A model generated the notes under the pieces. It saw only the letters and a program-made list of their open reading frames with translations, did not search any database and was not told where the DNA came from. The position numbers and the translations under genes are program-made. Positions 8,142 through 16,469 of a DNA stretch of 64,000 nucleotides are shown piece after piece (within the stretch, counting starts at the first letter, position 1; each line of letters opens with the position of its first letter). The stretch spans positions 124,001 to 188,000 of the forward strand of contig NZ_BNBB01000010.1 of the NCBI RefSeq assembly GCF_014654615.1, given 5' to 3'. This stretch comes from Streptosporangium violaceochromogenes. Lineage in GTDB: Bacteria; Actinomycetota; Actinomycetes; Streptosporangiales; Streptosporangiaceae.

Positions 8142-10241
8142 ATGAGGTTTTGTGTCCTGGGAACCCTGAGAGTATTCGACGGTAACCGGGAGGTGACCCC
8201 TACCGCACCAAAACTTCGCCAGGTGCTCACCTTTCTGCTACTTCGGCGCAACAACATCGTGCAGACCAACGAACTCATCGACGAACTATGGGGGGAAAGC
8301 CCGCCGAGCAGCGCCCTTTCCACCCTGCAGACCTACATCTACAAGCTACGAAAGATCCTCTCCAACGACAGGGTCGACTCGTTCGAGGAGATACTGCAGA
8401 CCCAGTCCTGGGGGTACATGCTGACAGTCGATCCCGACGATCTCGATCTGGACCAGTTCGAGCGGCTGCTGAGGGACGGCGTTGCGGCGCTGAAGAAGAA
8501 CGACACCGAGAAGGCCGCCGAGAACCTGGCCGACGCCCTGTCACTGTGGCGTGGACCGGCGCTGGCCGATGTGGCGGCGGGGAATCTGCTGTCGGCCTAC
8601 GCGGCATCTCTTGAGGAGAGCAGACTGCGCGCCCTCGAACTGCGCATCGAGAGCGACCTGCATCTCGGCCGGCACCGCGAGGTCGTGGGCGAGCTCAAGC
8701 ACCTGGTCTCGACGCATGCGCTCCACGAGGCCTTCTACGCGCAGCTGATGACCGCCCTCCACCACTCGGGCCGACGCTCGGAGGCCCTGGAGGTGTATCA
8801 GCGACTGCGCGCGACGTTGATAGAGGAAGTCGGCATCGAACCATGCACGGACTCACAGCAACTGCACCAGTCGCTGCTCTCGGCGGAGCCCCCCACAGGC
8901 CCCGCCGGAACAGAGCCCGCAATCAAAACGGGCATCAGGGCGGCCGGTGTCAGAGAAAGACCCAGGGACCCGAACATGCCGCTCCTCCCCGCCCAGCTTC
9001 CGCCCGACATCTGGGATTTCACCGGCCGCCAGTCCAACGTCAACGAACTGGTCGCAGCCACCACCATGACGGAGCCGACGGCCACCACACCGCCGAGCGT
9101 CCTGATCGCCGGCATGCCGGGCATAGGGAAAACCACGCTCGCGGTGCACCTCGCACACCTCGTCAAGCAGCATTTCCCCGACGGGCAGCTCTACTGCACG
9201 CTGCGCGAGAGCGGTGGCGAAGCCGTGGACCCGGGCCAGGTTCTGTACAACTGGCTGATCATGGCCGACGTGCCCGCCAGCAAACTTCCGAACAGCACCG
9301 AAGAGCGCTCGAAACTGTTCCGAAGCTGGTGTTCGGCACATCGTGTGCTCCTCGTCCTTGACGACGCCACGTCGGCCGCCCAAGTGTCTCCCCTCCTCCC
9401 GGGCAGCAAACACTGCACGACAATCATCACCAGCAGGTCGGGGCTTTATGGATTCTCCTGCAGAAAGCGGGTGGACCTGGCCCCCCTCGCCCTGGAAGAG
9501 GGAGTTCGCCTGCTGGGCGCCGTGGCGGGCAGGCAGCGTATCGAACGCGAAAGAAATGACGCGGAGAGCGTGGTGCGGTTCTGCGAGGGGCTGCCGCTGG
9601 CAGTGCGTGCGGCGGCCGCACGTCTTACCGCGTCGCCCGCCCTTCCCGTCCGGAGGCTGGCGGCCCGGCTGGCCAACCCCAAGTTACGCCTCAAGGAACT
9701 GAACTCCCCCGACTTCGATATCTACAAAAGATTCGACACCAATTACCGGGAACTTGATCCATGTGAGCGGAGCGCCCTCTGGCTGCTCTGCCTGAGGCGT
9801 AACACGAGGTTCAACCTCGAAAGCGCCGCACCGGTGGTCGGCTGTGACGTCGACACCGCCGAAATGATTCTCAGCCGGCTGGTCTCGGCCCATTTCCTCC
9901 GCGTGGTGAGCAACACCGGCACCGGCGAGGGGGTCGTCTACACCGTCAACGACCTGGCCCGGCTCTACGCCGAGAAGAAGCTCGGAAACGAGTTGGCCGC
10001 CAAGGGCGGCATCATCTCGGCGGACACCTCCCTCGCCGCCGAGGCGCCGGCTCCCGTCGACACGGCCGCCAGAAGGGGCCGCCCCGCGCTGACGCTGGCA
10101 CAGTCCGCCCCCCAGCCCGGCCCCTACCCGCAGAAGTGCGCCGAGGAGCCCTGCCGGGCGGACAACGACCCGTCACGCAAGGTGTCCGGCGGCGGTCGCG
10201 AAACGATCAAGGCCTCTCCCTGCCAGAGCCGGCAGCGGTAG
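8142..10241 (+). CDS. SARP-family pathway-specific activator with NB-ARC domain
   Basis: 699 residues. An OmpR-type winged helix (residues 1-100, LGTLRVFDG to TYIYKLRKIL) is followed by the bacterial transcriptional activation domain (about 100-250, ending LIEEVGIEPC). An NB-ARC ATPase follows, with P-loop GMPGIGKTT at 324-332 and Walker B LLVLDDA. It lacks the long TPR tail of AfsR-type proteins and ends in a low-complexity Pro/Arg segment. SARPs activate aromatic polyketide clusters by binding direct repeats upstream of biosynthetic promoters. Codon 515 (9684-9686) is TTA, so translation may depend on a bldA-type tRNA, delaying production to differentiation. Confidence 0.93.
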   Translation: MRFCVLGTLRVFDGNREVTPTAPKLRQVLTFLLLRRNNIVQTNELIDELWGESPPSSALSTLQTYIYKLRKILSNDRVDSFEEILQTQSWGYMLTVDPDDLDLDQFERLLRDGVAALKKNDTEKAAENLADALSLWRGPALADVAAGNLLSAYAASLEESRLRALELRIESDLHLGRHREVVGELKHLVSTHALHEAFYAQLMTALHHSGRRSEALEVYQRLRATLIEEVGIEPCTDSQQLHQSLLSAEPPTGPAGTEPAIKTGIRAAGVRERPRDPNMPLLPAQLPPDIWDFTGRQSNVNELVAATTMTEPTATTPPSVLIAGMPGIGKTTLAVHLAHLVKQHFPDGQLYCTLRESGGEAVDPGQVLYNWLIMADVPASKLPNSTEERSKLFRSWCSAHRVLLVLDDATSAAQVSPLLPGSKHCTTIITSRSGLYGFSCRKRVDLAPLALEEGVRLLGAVAGRQRIERERNDAESVVRFCEGLPLAVRAAAARLTASPALPVRRLAARLANPKLRLKELNSPDFDIYKRFDTNYRELDPCERSALWLLCLRRNTRFNLESAAPVVGCDVDTAEMILSRLVSAHFLRVVSNTGTGEGVVYTVNDLARLYAEKKLGNELAAKGGIISADTSLAAEAPAPVDTAARRGRPALTLAQSAPQPGPYPQKCAEEPCRADNDPSRKVSGGGRETIKASPCQSRQR

Positions 10242-10413
10242 AGAACAGATGGGGGACTCCGTACTGAGGCGGCGTCTCCTCGTGGGAGCGGGCAGGCCCG
10301 GTCCGCGGATCCATGACCCGCGGGCGCGTGCGCGGGCCGCGGGGCTCTTCGGTCTCGGGAGGGAGGGGTGCCGCCGGCGTGGCCAGGCACGCGAAAGCTC
10401 GCGACCCCCGCGA

Positions 10414-10443
10414 CACCGGCCGTTGACCGGCGAACGGTCGGTG
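10414..10443. terminator. Hairpin between convergent SARP and rmlA genes
   Basis: CACCGGCCGTT at 10414-10424 pairs with AACGGTCGGTG at 10433-10443 (11-bp stem with one G-T pair, 8-base loop). It sits in the 259-bp gap between two gene 3' ends, so it may act in both directions. There is no T-tract, as is common in actinobacteria. Confidence 0.55.
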
Positions 10444-10500
10444 ACGGGGGCCACGAGCCGGCCGGGCGGACGCTCGCCGAAAGCAGTCTGCCTCCCGGCC

Positions 10501-11397
10501 TCAACCGTGGAGGGCGGAGGAGTCGTCGGCGAACTCTTCCGCGACGGCGCAGACGTACCGGCCGTAGTCGGACGACGCAAGCAGCTCACCGAGCCGGCGG
10601 CAGTCCTCCGCGTCGATGAAGCCCATCCGCAGCGCGACCTCCTCGACACAGGCGATGCGCACGCCCTGCCTCGCCTCCAGCACGCTGACATATTGGCCGG
10701 CCTGCATCAACGATGCCGGAGTGCCCGCGTCCAGCCACGCACACCCCCTCCCCAGATCGACCAGGCGCGCCTTCCCTCTCTCCAGGTAAACACGGTTGAC
10801 ATCACTGATCTCCAACTCGCCGCGAGCCGACGGCGACAGGTTCTTGGCGATGTCGAGCACCTCGTTGTCATAGAGGTAGAGCCCAACGATGGCGCGGTTG
10901 GAACGCGGCCTGGCCGGCTTCTCCTCGATGGAGACGAGCCTGCCCTCACGGTCGGTCTCGCCCACGCCGTACCGTTCGGGATCGGTCACCGGGTAACCGA
11001 AAAGAACGCACCCGTCAATGTCCCGGGCATTGTCCTGCAGGATGTCGTCGAACCTGTGCCCGTGAAAAATGTTGTCGCCCAGCACCAACGCCACCGGATC
11101 GTCGCCGACGTGGGGGGCTCCGATGATGAACGCGTCGGCCAGTCCACGCGGCTCGGGCTGCTCCGCGTAGGTGAGGCTCAGGCCCAGTTGTGTCCCGTCC
11201 CCGAGCAGCCGGCGAATCTGCGGAAGATCCACCGGCGTCGAGATGATCAATATGTCCCGGATGCCCGCCAACATCAGTGCTGACAGCGGATAGTAGATCA
11301 GCGGCTTGTCGTTCACCGGCAGCAACTGCTTGGAGACCGCGAGGGTGATGGGACGCAGGCGCGTGCCCCGCCCCCCGGCCAGGATGATCCCCTTCAT
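10501..11397 (-). CDS. rmlA: Glucose-1-phosphate thymidylyltransferase
   Basis: 298 residues, typical length. The N-terminus MKGIILAGGRGTRLRP is the nucleotidyltransferase signature. KQLLPVNDKPLIYYPL, VLGDNIFHG and EEKPARPRSNRA follow the RmlA pattern of short-form enzymes. It makes dTDP-glucose, the entry to all dTDP-deoxysugars. It is the last gene of the long leftward polyketide operon and overlaps the LLM oxidoreductase by ATGA. The dedicated copy supports a glycosylated final product. Confidence 0.95.
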   Translation of the reverse strand: MKGIILAGGRGTRLRPITLAVSKQLLPVNDKPLIYYPLSALMLAGIRDILIISTPVDLPQIRRLLGDGTQLGLSLTYAEQPEPRGLADAFIIGAPHVGDDPVALVLGDNIFHGHRFDDILQDNARDIDGCVLFGYPVTDPERYGVGETDREGRLVSIEEKPARPRSNRAIVGLYLYDNEVLDIAKNLSPSARGELEISDVNRVYLERGKARLVDLGRGCAWLDAGTPASLMQAGQYVSVLEARQGVRIACVEEVALRMGFIDAEDCRRLGELLASSDYGRYVCAVAEEFADDSSALHG

Positions 11398-12260
11398 GTC
11401 CTCGCGGCTTCCACCAGGAGGTCCACCTGGTCCGGGTCACCGGAACACGGGAAGAAGATGAGCTCGTCGCAGCCCGCGGACTCGTACTCCTTCAACGTCC
11501 GCCGGAGCGCGCTCGCGTTCGTCACGGTCTGCGCCGCCGCGCGATCCGCGTACGGGCCCGCGTGCACGTAGTACTGGCGCATGTGCGCGACGGCTTGGTC
11601 CGCCCCCGCCGTCCCGAGCGAGAAATAGGCCAGCGCCACCATGCGCGGCCGGTCCGTCCGCCCCTCGGCGTCCCACACGGCGAGGGCCCGTGCCGCCAGC
11701 TCGGGGTACGGGACCGAAGACGACCCACCGGCGATCCAGCCCTGCCCGAGGCGGGCGGCTCGTCGCAGCGCCGCATCCGTATGACCGCCCACCCAGATGG
11801 GTGGCCCGCCGGGGAGGGCGGGCCGTGGCCCGATGCGGCCGGTCGGGCCGTCCCCGGCCGACGCCCAGATCTCACGCATCTCCGTGACGAGGGCGTCCAG
11901 GCGCCACCCCCGCCGTTCGTACGGCTGTCCGGCCGCCGCGAAGTCGTCCGCGCGGCCGCCGGCGGCCACCCCGACCGCGAGCCGGCCACCGGAAAGGTCG
12001 TCCACCGTGGCCAGTTGCTTGGCCAGGACCGCGGCCCCGCCGCGGTACGCGGCGATCAGGATCGTCGTCGCGAGCCTGATCCGCCGTGTCACGGCGGCGG
12101 CGGCCGCGAGAGTGACAACGGGCTCCTGGTTACCGGCCACCAAGCGGTCCAGCACGCCAAGCGAGGAGATGCCGTGAGCGTCGGCGCGCCGTGCCCATTC
12201 GAGCACCGTGCTCCCGTCCACCCCGCGCACCGTCGTCGGCAGGCCGACTCCGACGTCCAC
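11394..12260 (-). CDS. LLM-class (F420-dependent-like) oxidoreductase
   Basis: 288 residues from a GTG start. It has the luciferase-like TIM barrel: VGVGLPTT at the N-terminus, SLGVLDRLV, LATTILIAAYR, GGRLAVGVAAGGR and GGPPIWVGG. Members of this length are mostly F420-dependent reductases or dehydrogenases, with some FMN-dependent monooxygenases. Located between the O-methyltransferase and rmlA in the same operon, it is probably a tailoring redox enzyme. A second, longer LLM protein occurs at 26622. Confidence 0.85.
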   Translation of the reverse strand: MDVGVGLPTTVRGVDGSTVLEWARRADAHGISSLGVLDRLVAGNQEPVVTLAAAAAVTRRIRLATTILIAAYRGGAAVLAKQLATVDDLSGGRLAVGVAAGGRADDFAAAGQPYERRGWRLDALVTEMREIWASAGDGPTGRIGPRPALPGGPPIWVGGHTDAALRRAARLGQGWIAGGSSSVPYPELAARALAVWDAEGRTDRPRMVALAYFSLGTAGADQAVAHMRQYYVHAGPYADRAAAQTVTNASALRRTLKEYESAGCDELIFFPCSGDPDQVDLLVEAART

Positions 12261-12263
12261 GGC

Positions 12264-13277
12264 TCAGCTCTCCTTCCTCGCCACGATCAGGGTGTCGTGC
12301 TCACCCAGGGGTTTGACCGCCTCGAAGACGAAGCCGGCCTCCTCCATCCAGTCCCGGCACTCCCGGGCCGGATACTCCGAACCGCCCTCCGTCGTGAGCA
12401 GCATGTCCAGGCTGATCACAAGGTTCTCCGGGTCGCTCGGCACGTCGGCCAGCATCCGGTCGTAAACGATCAGCGCGCCGCCCGGGCGGACGGCCTGGAA
12501 CGCCTTTTTGACGAGCACGCGCCGCTCGGACGGGGACCAGTTGTGCAACACGTGTCCGATGGTCAGCACATCCGCCTCGGGCAGTGGGTCGGCGAAGAAG
12601 TCGCCCGCGTGGAACGTGGCGCGGCCGGCGACCCCGAGCCGCTCCGCGTGCGCGTCGAACGGCTTTTCCATGGGCGGCAGATCGAAGACATGAACGGCCA
12701 GGTGCGGGTACTCGCGCGCGATGCGGCCCGCGAGATTGCCCCGGGCGCCACCGATGTCGGCGTAGGTCTTGACGCCCTCCCAGGCGAAGGAACGCGCGAT
12801 CAGCGGTGCCAGCATGGTGCTGAGCGTGTCCATCATGCCGAGGTAACCGTTCAGCCGGGCCGGGTCCTCCAGCATCTCGCGGAACCCACCGGTCACTCGC
12901 GGCCTGCCCGTCCGCAGTGCCTCGGTCAGGTCACCCCACGCCGGATAGAGAATGTGGTCGGAACGCTCAAGGAAGCCGCCCACATAAGCCGGCTTTCCCG
13001 GATCGAGGAACCGTCCCGCCACCGGAGCGTTGGAGTACCTTCCCTCGTCGCGCGCCAGAAGCCCGAGCGCGACCAGGGTGTCGAAGAAGTCCCGGGAGGC
13101 GCGCGCGTGCAGACCCAGCCGCTCGCGCAACTGAGGCTCGGTGAGCGGTTCCCCGGCGAGCACGGCGAACACCCGCAACTCCAGGGCGCTGAGCAGCACC
13201 TTAGCCGTGCAGAAGGCGGTCTTTCCCAGGTGGACGATCTCCGCTGGGCCGGTGATCCGCGGTGTCCGTACGGTCAT
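12264..13277 (-). CDS. SAM-dependent O-methyltransferase (two-domain, small-molecule type)
   Basis: 337 residues. The N-terminal dimerisation winged helix (LLSALELRVFAVLAGEPLTEPQL) is followed by the SAM site ADIGGARGNLAGRI and the C-terminal signature GHVLHNWSPSERRVLVKKA. This architecture is shared by the TcmN C-terminal half, TcmO and DnrK-like enzymes that methylate phenols or carboxylates of aromatic polyketides. It overlaps the upstream reductase stop by ATGA. The position methylated cannot be predicted. Confidence 0.9.
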   Translation of the reverse strand: MTVRTPRITGPAEIVHLGKTAFCTAKVLLSALELRVFAVLAGEPLTEPQLRERLGLHARASRDFFDTLVALGLLARDEGRYSNAPVAGRFLDPGKPAYVGGFLERSDHILYPAWGDLTEALRTGRPRVTGGFREMLEDPARLNGYLGMMDTLSTMLAPLIARSFAWEGVKTYADIGGARGNLAGRIAREYPHLAVHVFDLPPMEKPFDAHAERLGVAGRATFHAGDFFADPLPEADVLTIGHVLHNWSPSERRVLVKKAFQAVRPGGALIVYDRMLADVPSDPENLVISLDMLLTTEGGSEYPARECRDWMEEAGFVFEAVKPLGEHDTLIVARKES

Positions 13278-14179
13278 CTGACGACTCCGTTCTTCGGTTG
13301 TGCCGTCCCGCCGAGCCTCCGCTCCGACAGCTCGCCGATCACCGCCGCGTCCTGGTCGCCCAGTCCGGCGGCGACCGCGTCGGCCATGAGGTCGCCGGCG
13401 CTCTCGGTCAGCGGCAGGGGGATCCCCCGGGCCGCGGCGTCGTTGACCGCCAGGCGGAGGTCCTTCTCCATCAGGCGGGTCCTGAAGGCCGCCGGCTCAT
13501 AACGGCGCTCGCGCATGAACCCGGCGCGGAAGGCCAGGACCGGTGAGCTGAAGCCGCTGTTCACGATGGTCTCGATGAGCAGATCACGATCGAGCCCGGC
13601 GCCCACTCCGTAGGACACCGCCTCGGCGAGGGCCGCGGTCTGCACCCCGAGCAGGAGGTTGAAGGCCAGCTTCATGGTGCTGGCGGCGCCGGCGGCGCCC
13701 AGGTAGCGCACCTCCTTCCCCAGCACGCGCAGCAAGTCGCCGACGGCCTCCACGTCGTTCCGAACCCCCGCGGTGAAGATCCGCAGATCGCCGGTGTGCG
13801 CCATCGGGGGATTGCCCAGGACGCAGGCCTCGACGCGAGTGAGCCCCGCGGCGGACAGGCGCGTCGCCGCCTGGCGCGCGTACAGCGGTGAGGTCGTGGT
13901 GGTATCCACCACGATGGTGCCCTTCCGGAGCGCGGGAGCCATGGTTTCGAAAAGCACGTGGTCAACGGCCGCCTCGTCGCTCAGGCTGAACAGCACGATC
14001 GGCGCGTCGGCCGCGGCCTGGGGGGTCGTGATCAGCCGTGCGCCCGCCTCGACCAGCGGAGCGGCCTTGGCGGGAGTCCGGTTGTACACGGAGACGGGAT
14101 GGCCGGCCTCCAGGAGCCGGTGGCCCATTCCCGCGCCCATCGCCCCACTCCCGACAAGCGCGACGTGTGGAGGGGCCAT
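13274..14179 (-). CDS. NAD(P)-dependent 3-hydroxyacid dehydrogenase-like reductase
   Basis: 301 residues from the ATG at 14179 (GAAGGA just upstream). The Rossmann motif GSGAMG lies near residues 10-15. The family segments DTTTTSP (92-98) and STMKLAFNLLL with candidate catalytic Lys170 are present. The Lys favours a 3-hydroxyacid dehydrogenase or carbonyl reductase over imine reductases, which usually replace it. Such a protein is not a standard type II polyketide component. It lies in the middle of the coupled operon, five bases after the SchA/CurD-like gene, so it probably acts on the aglycone or on a starter or extender acid. Confidence 0.8.
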   Translation of the reverse strand: MAPPHVALVGSGAMGAGMGHRLLEAGHPVSVYNRTPAKAAPLVEAGARLITTPQAAADAPIVLFSLSDEAAVDHVLFETMAPALRKGTIVVDTTTTSPLYARQAATRLSAAGLTRVEACVLGNPPMAHTGDLRIFTAGVRNDVEAVGDLLRVLGKEVRYLGAAGAASTMKLAFNLLLGVQTAALAEAVSYGVGAGLDRDLLIETIVNSGFSSPVLAFRAGFMRERRYEPAAFRTRLMEKDLRLAVNDAAARGIPLPLTESAGDLMADAVAAGLGDQDAAVIGELSERRLGGTAQPKNGVVR

Positions 14180-14184
14180 GTCCT

Positions 14185-14565
14185 TCACCCCCCGGTCACG
14201 GAGGGGGCGGCGGACAGCTGCGAGATACACCGCATCGTCGCGTTCCTGAAGTACTGCCCGAACGCCTCGGGTGTGCCGGTGTCGCGCGTTTCGGCGAGAT
14301 AGGGCGCGAGTTTCGCTTCGAGCGCGTGTACCCCCTTGTGCCGGGCCATGTTCCTGGCCACGTGAATCAGGTCGCCCTCGTAGTGGATGACCCGTATCAT
14401 CACGTCCTCCTTGATGAACACCGCCGTCCCCACGAGGCGGCCCGCCTCCCGGCCTTCGTCGTCGACCAGCACGGGCGTGCCCACGCGCTGGAATCCGGCG
14501 AAGATCTCGGCGATCTCGTCCTCATGACCTGGCTTCACCCGGTAGGTGATCGCGGCGTACGGCAT
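14185..14565 (-). CDS. SchA/CurD-like polyketide cyclase-associated protein
   Basis: 126 residues. Recognisable as the SchA/CurD domain family (PF04486) found in spore-pigment and aromatic polyketide clusters: MPYAAITYRVKPGHEDEI, GTAVFIKEDVMIRVIHYEG and HKGVHALEAKLAPYL. The fold is a ferredoxin-like barrel related to TcmI and ABM proteins. Some members assist late ring closure; the catalytic role is not well fixed. The start overlaps the SDR stop by one base (TGATG). Confidence 0.82.
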   Translation of the reverse strand: MPYAAITYRVKPGHEDEIAEIFAGFQRVGTPVLVDDEGREAGRLVGTAVFIKEDVMIRVIHYEGDLIHVARNMARHKGVHALEAKLAPYLAETRDTGTPEAFGQYFRNATMRCISQLSAAPSVTGG

Positions 14566-15302
14566 CAGATTCCTCCGTCGACGTTCAGGGTCGTTCCAGT
14601 GATGTAACGGGATAAATCGCTGACAAAGAACAACATGGCGCCCACCACATCGTCAGTCGTGCCCAACCGGCCCAGCGCGGTCATCCCGGCCAGGCGCTCC
14701 TTCATATGGGGTGGCGGGCCGAGGCCTCCCCCCTTGTCGATCACTCCCGGCGCGATCGTGTTGACCCGGATTCCCCGCGGTCCCAGCTCCTTCGCCAGTG
14801 ATCTGGTCAGCCCGATCAGCGCGGCCTTCGAGGCCGTGTAGTGCGCGGTCGCCGGACGACCGCGCAGCGCGGCGGAGGCCCCGACGTTGATCACGGCCCC
14901 GCCCTCCGACAGCAGCGGCAGCGCCGCCTGAGTGACCAGGAAATGGGCGGTGAGGTTGGCGCCGAGGACACGGTTCCACTCGTCCGCCGACAGCTCGTCC
15001 ACCGGTGCCTCGCCGGCCACCCCAACGTTGTTGACCACGATGTCGAGTCCGCCGAACACGTCCTCGCACACGCCGGCCAGCCGCTCCACGTCGTCCTTGG
15101 CGGTCACGTCCGCGCGGACCACGTGGTGCCGGTCGCCCAGCTCCTTCAGCTCCCGGGAGAGGTCGTCGGCCGCCGCCCCAGCGCCGCGGTGGCAGGTCAC
15201 CACCCGGGCACCGCCTCGGGCGAGCGCGAGCACGGCCGCCCTGCCGAGTCCTCGTGTCCCGCCCGTGACGAGAACACGCTTGCCGGATATTCCCAGCTCC
15301 AT
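14565..15302 (-). CDS. Ketoreductase-like SDR, copy A
   Basis: 245 residues from the second ATG (15302), which has GGAGG four bases upstream. The cofactor site is TGGTRGLG (13-20). The catalytic set is intact: Ser143, Tyr155 and Lys159 (HYTASK). It ends with the FabG-like SxYITGTTLNVDGG. Closely similar to copy B at 16470. In aromatic polyketide pathways such proteins reduce a specific poly-keto position or a quinone-level intermediate. It is coupled to the SchA/CurD gene and preceded by a DUF1772 gene, as if part of a duplicated module. Confidence 0.9.
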   Translation of the reverse strand: MELGISGKRVLVTGGTRGLGRAAVLALARGGARVVTCHRGAGAAADDLSRELKELGDRHHVVRADVTAKDDVERLAGVCEDVFGGLDIVVNNVGVAGEAPVDELSADEWNRVLGANLTAHFLVTQAALPLLSEGGAVINVGASAALRGRPATAHYTASKAALIGLTRSLAKELGPRGIRVNTIAPGVIDKGGGLGPPPHMKERLAGMTALGRLGTTDDVVGAMLFFVSDLSRYITGTTLNVDGGI

Positions 15303-15330
15303 CATCCCTCCGTTCGGTTCCGTGCCGATC

Positions 15331-15783
15331 TCACGTCAACGCGACGGCCACCGCGTTGACGATCAGCGCCAGCACGGCGAGTGCGGTTCTCAGCAGGTGC
15401 CATCTGCGCCACAGGGGGCGCGGATCCATCCAGTCCTCCGGAATCGCCGCCGGATTCAGCGCCTTGACCCGCCGATTGATGGGCACGTTGCACAGGTGCG
15501 ACACCGCCGAGACGCCCAGCATCAGGGCGGCGGCGATCACGAAGAGCGAACGCGGTCCCGTCGAGGACGTCACCACGGCGAGCAGAACGTCCGCCACGGC
15601 GGTTGTCAGCACGATCAGAGGCATCGTGGGGTCGTAATGGCGCCCCAGCAGCTTGTGGGTCTGCACATAGCGGTCGGGAGGCAGGGCACGCAGCGCCGGC
15701 ACGACACTGAGGGCGACGCAGAACAAGACTCCCGCGGTCAAGCCGCTGCCCACCAGCGCCACGGCGCCCATCACATCCCGCAT
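15331..15783 (-). CDS. DUF1772 (anthrone-oxygenase family) membrane protein, copy A
   Basis: About 150 residues with four hydrophobic segments. The start at 15783 aligns exactly with the start of copy B (17218) and overlaps the ABM gene by 13 bases; an ATG at 15771 (TGATG) is the alternative. HYDPTMPLIVLTTAVADVLL and NVPINRRVKALNP are shared with copy B. The family includes fungal anthrone oxygenases of emodin and aflatoxin pathways. Here it may oxidise an anthrone-type ring or assist the ABM monooxygenases at the membrane (inference). Confidence 0.8.
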   Translation of the reverse strand: MRDVMGAVALVGSGLTAGVLFCVALSVVPALRALPPDRYVQTHKLLGRHYDPTMPLIVLTTAVADVLLAVVTSSTGPRSLFVIAAALMLGVSAVSHLCNVPINRRVKALNPAAIPEDWMDPRPLWRRWHLLRTALAVLALIVNAVAVALT

Positions 15784-16133
15784 TCCCCGCTCGTCCCCCC
15801 TTCCGCGCACGCCGCACCCTTGTTCTCGTACGCGGCCTGGACCGTGTAGACCCCGAAGGGCACACCCCGCGAGTGGTCCTGCATGGGACGCAGCGGAGCC
15901 GTCGCCGAACGGTGCGACTCCCCTTCCTCCCAGGCGCGGAAGGCGTCCAGGTCACGCCACTCGCTCATCACGACGAAGCCGGCCGGATCATGCGCCGAGC
16001 GGAGCAGCTCGTTGGAGAGCAGCCCGGGCGTGCCGGTCAGGCTCCGGCTGATCCGGTGGTAGGCGTCCTCGACGGCCTCCACCCCGGTGACCGTCGCGGT
16101 GACGAAAACGAGAACGCGCACCCGGCCGCTCAT
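15771..16133 (-). CDS. ABM-family antibiotic biosynthesis monooxygenase, copy A
   Basis: 120 residues from ATG 16133, overlapping the preceding ABM gene by ATGA. The ABM ferredoxin-like fold is visible: VRVLVFVTATVTGVEAVEDAYHRI, PGLLSNELLRSAHDPAGFVVMSEWRDLDAFRAWE. Cofactor-free TcmH and ActVA-Orf6 belong here and convert anthrones or naphthols into quinones with molecular oxygen. It lies back to back with copy B, so two oxygenation steps or a heterodimer are possible. Confidence 0.85.
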   Translation of the reverse strand: MSGRVRVLVFVTATVTGVEAVEDAYHRISRSLTGTPGLLSNELLRSAHDPAGFVVMSEWRDLDAFRAWEEGESHRSATAPLRPMQDHSRGVPFGVYTVQAAYENKGAACAEGGTSGECGM

Positions 16134-16468
16134 TGCCCGTGAGGCATCTCGCGCGACATGTCGTAGACCACGTTCATGGTGGTCATCGAGCCACCCGACC
16201 GGTACGGGTGCAGCTTGGTCCGATGCTCCAGATGGCGGTCGCTCCCCTCGAACTCCCGGAAGCGCTTCTCGTCGGCCCAATCGCTCACGATGTAGTAAAC
16301 GCCCTCCTCCTCAGCGCTCTTGGAGAGCCACTGTCCGCGGTTGGCCGGGTGGTGGGTGACCGCGCCGCCGACCTGATACCAGGTCTTCTCGAACTCCCGC
16401 TCCATCCCCGGCTTGATCTGCATGCGCAGCATCACCCGGAATACGGGGGTACCCGTATCGGCCGTCAC
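16130..16468 (-). CDS. ABM-family antibiotic biosynthesis monooxygenase, copy B
   Basis: 112 residues from a GTG at 16468 with GGAGG eight bases upstream, just after the SDR stop. The core FRVMLRMQIKPGMEREFEKTW, GVYYIVSDWADEKRFREFE and the HLEHRTKLHPYR tail fit the ABM fold. It differs clearly from copy A and is closer to small TcmH-type quinone-forming oxygenases. Likely cofactor-independent oxidation of the cyclised polyketide. Confidence 0.83.
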   Translation of the reverse strand: MTADTGTPVFRVMLRMQIKPGMEREFEKTWYQVGGAVTHHPANRGQWLSKSAEEEGVYYIVSDWADEKRFREFEGSDRHLEHRTKLHPYRSGGSMTTMNVVYDMSREMPHGQ

Positions 16469-16469
16469 G

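Noticed and set aside
11562-13502. 646-codon open frame on the plus strand opposite the LLM and O-methyltransferase genes
   Set aside because: Arg/His/Gly-rich with no domain; it is the antisense shadow of genes with clear motifs.
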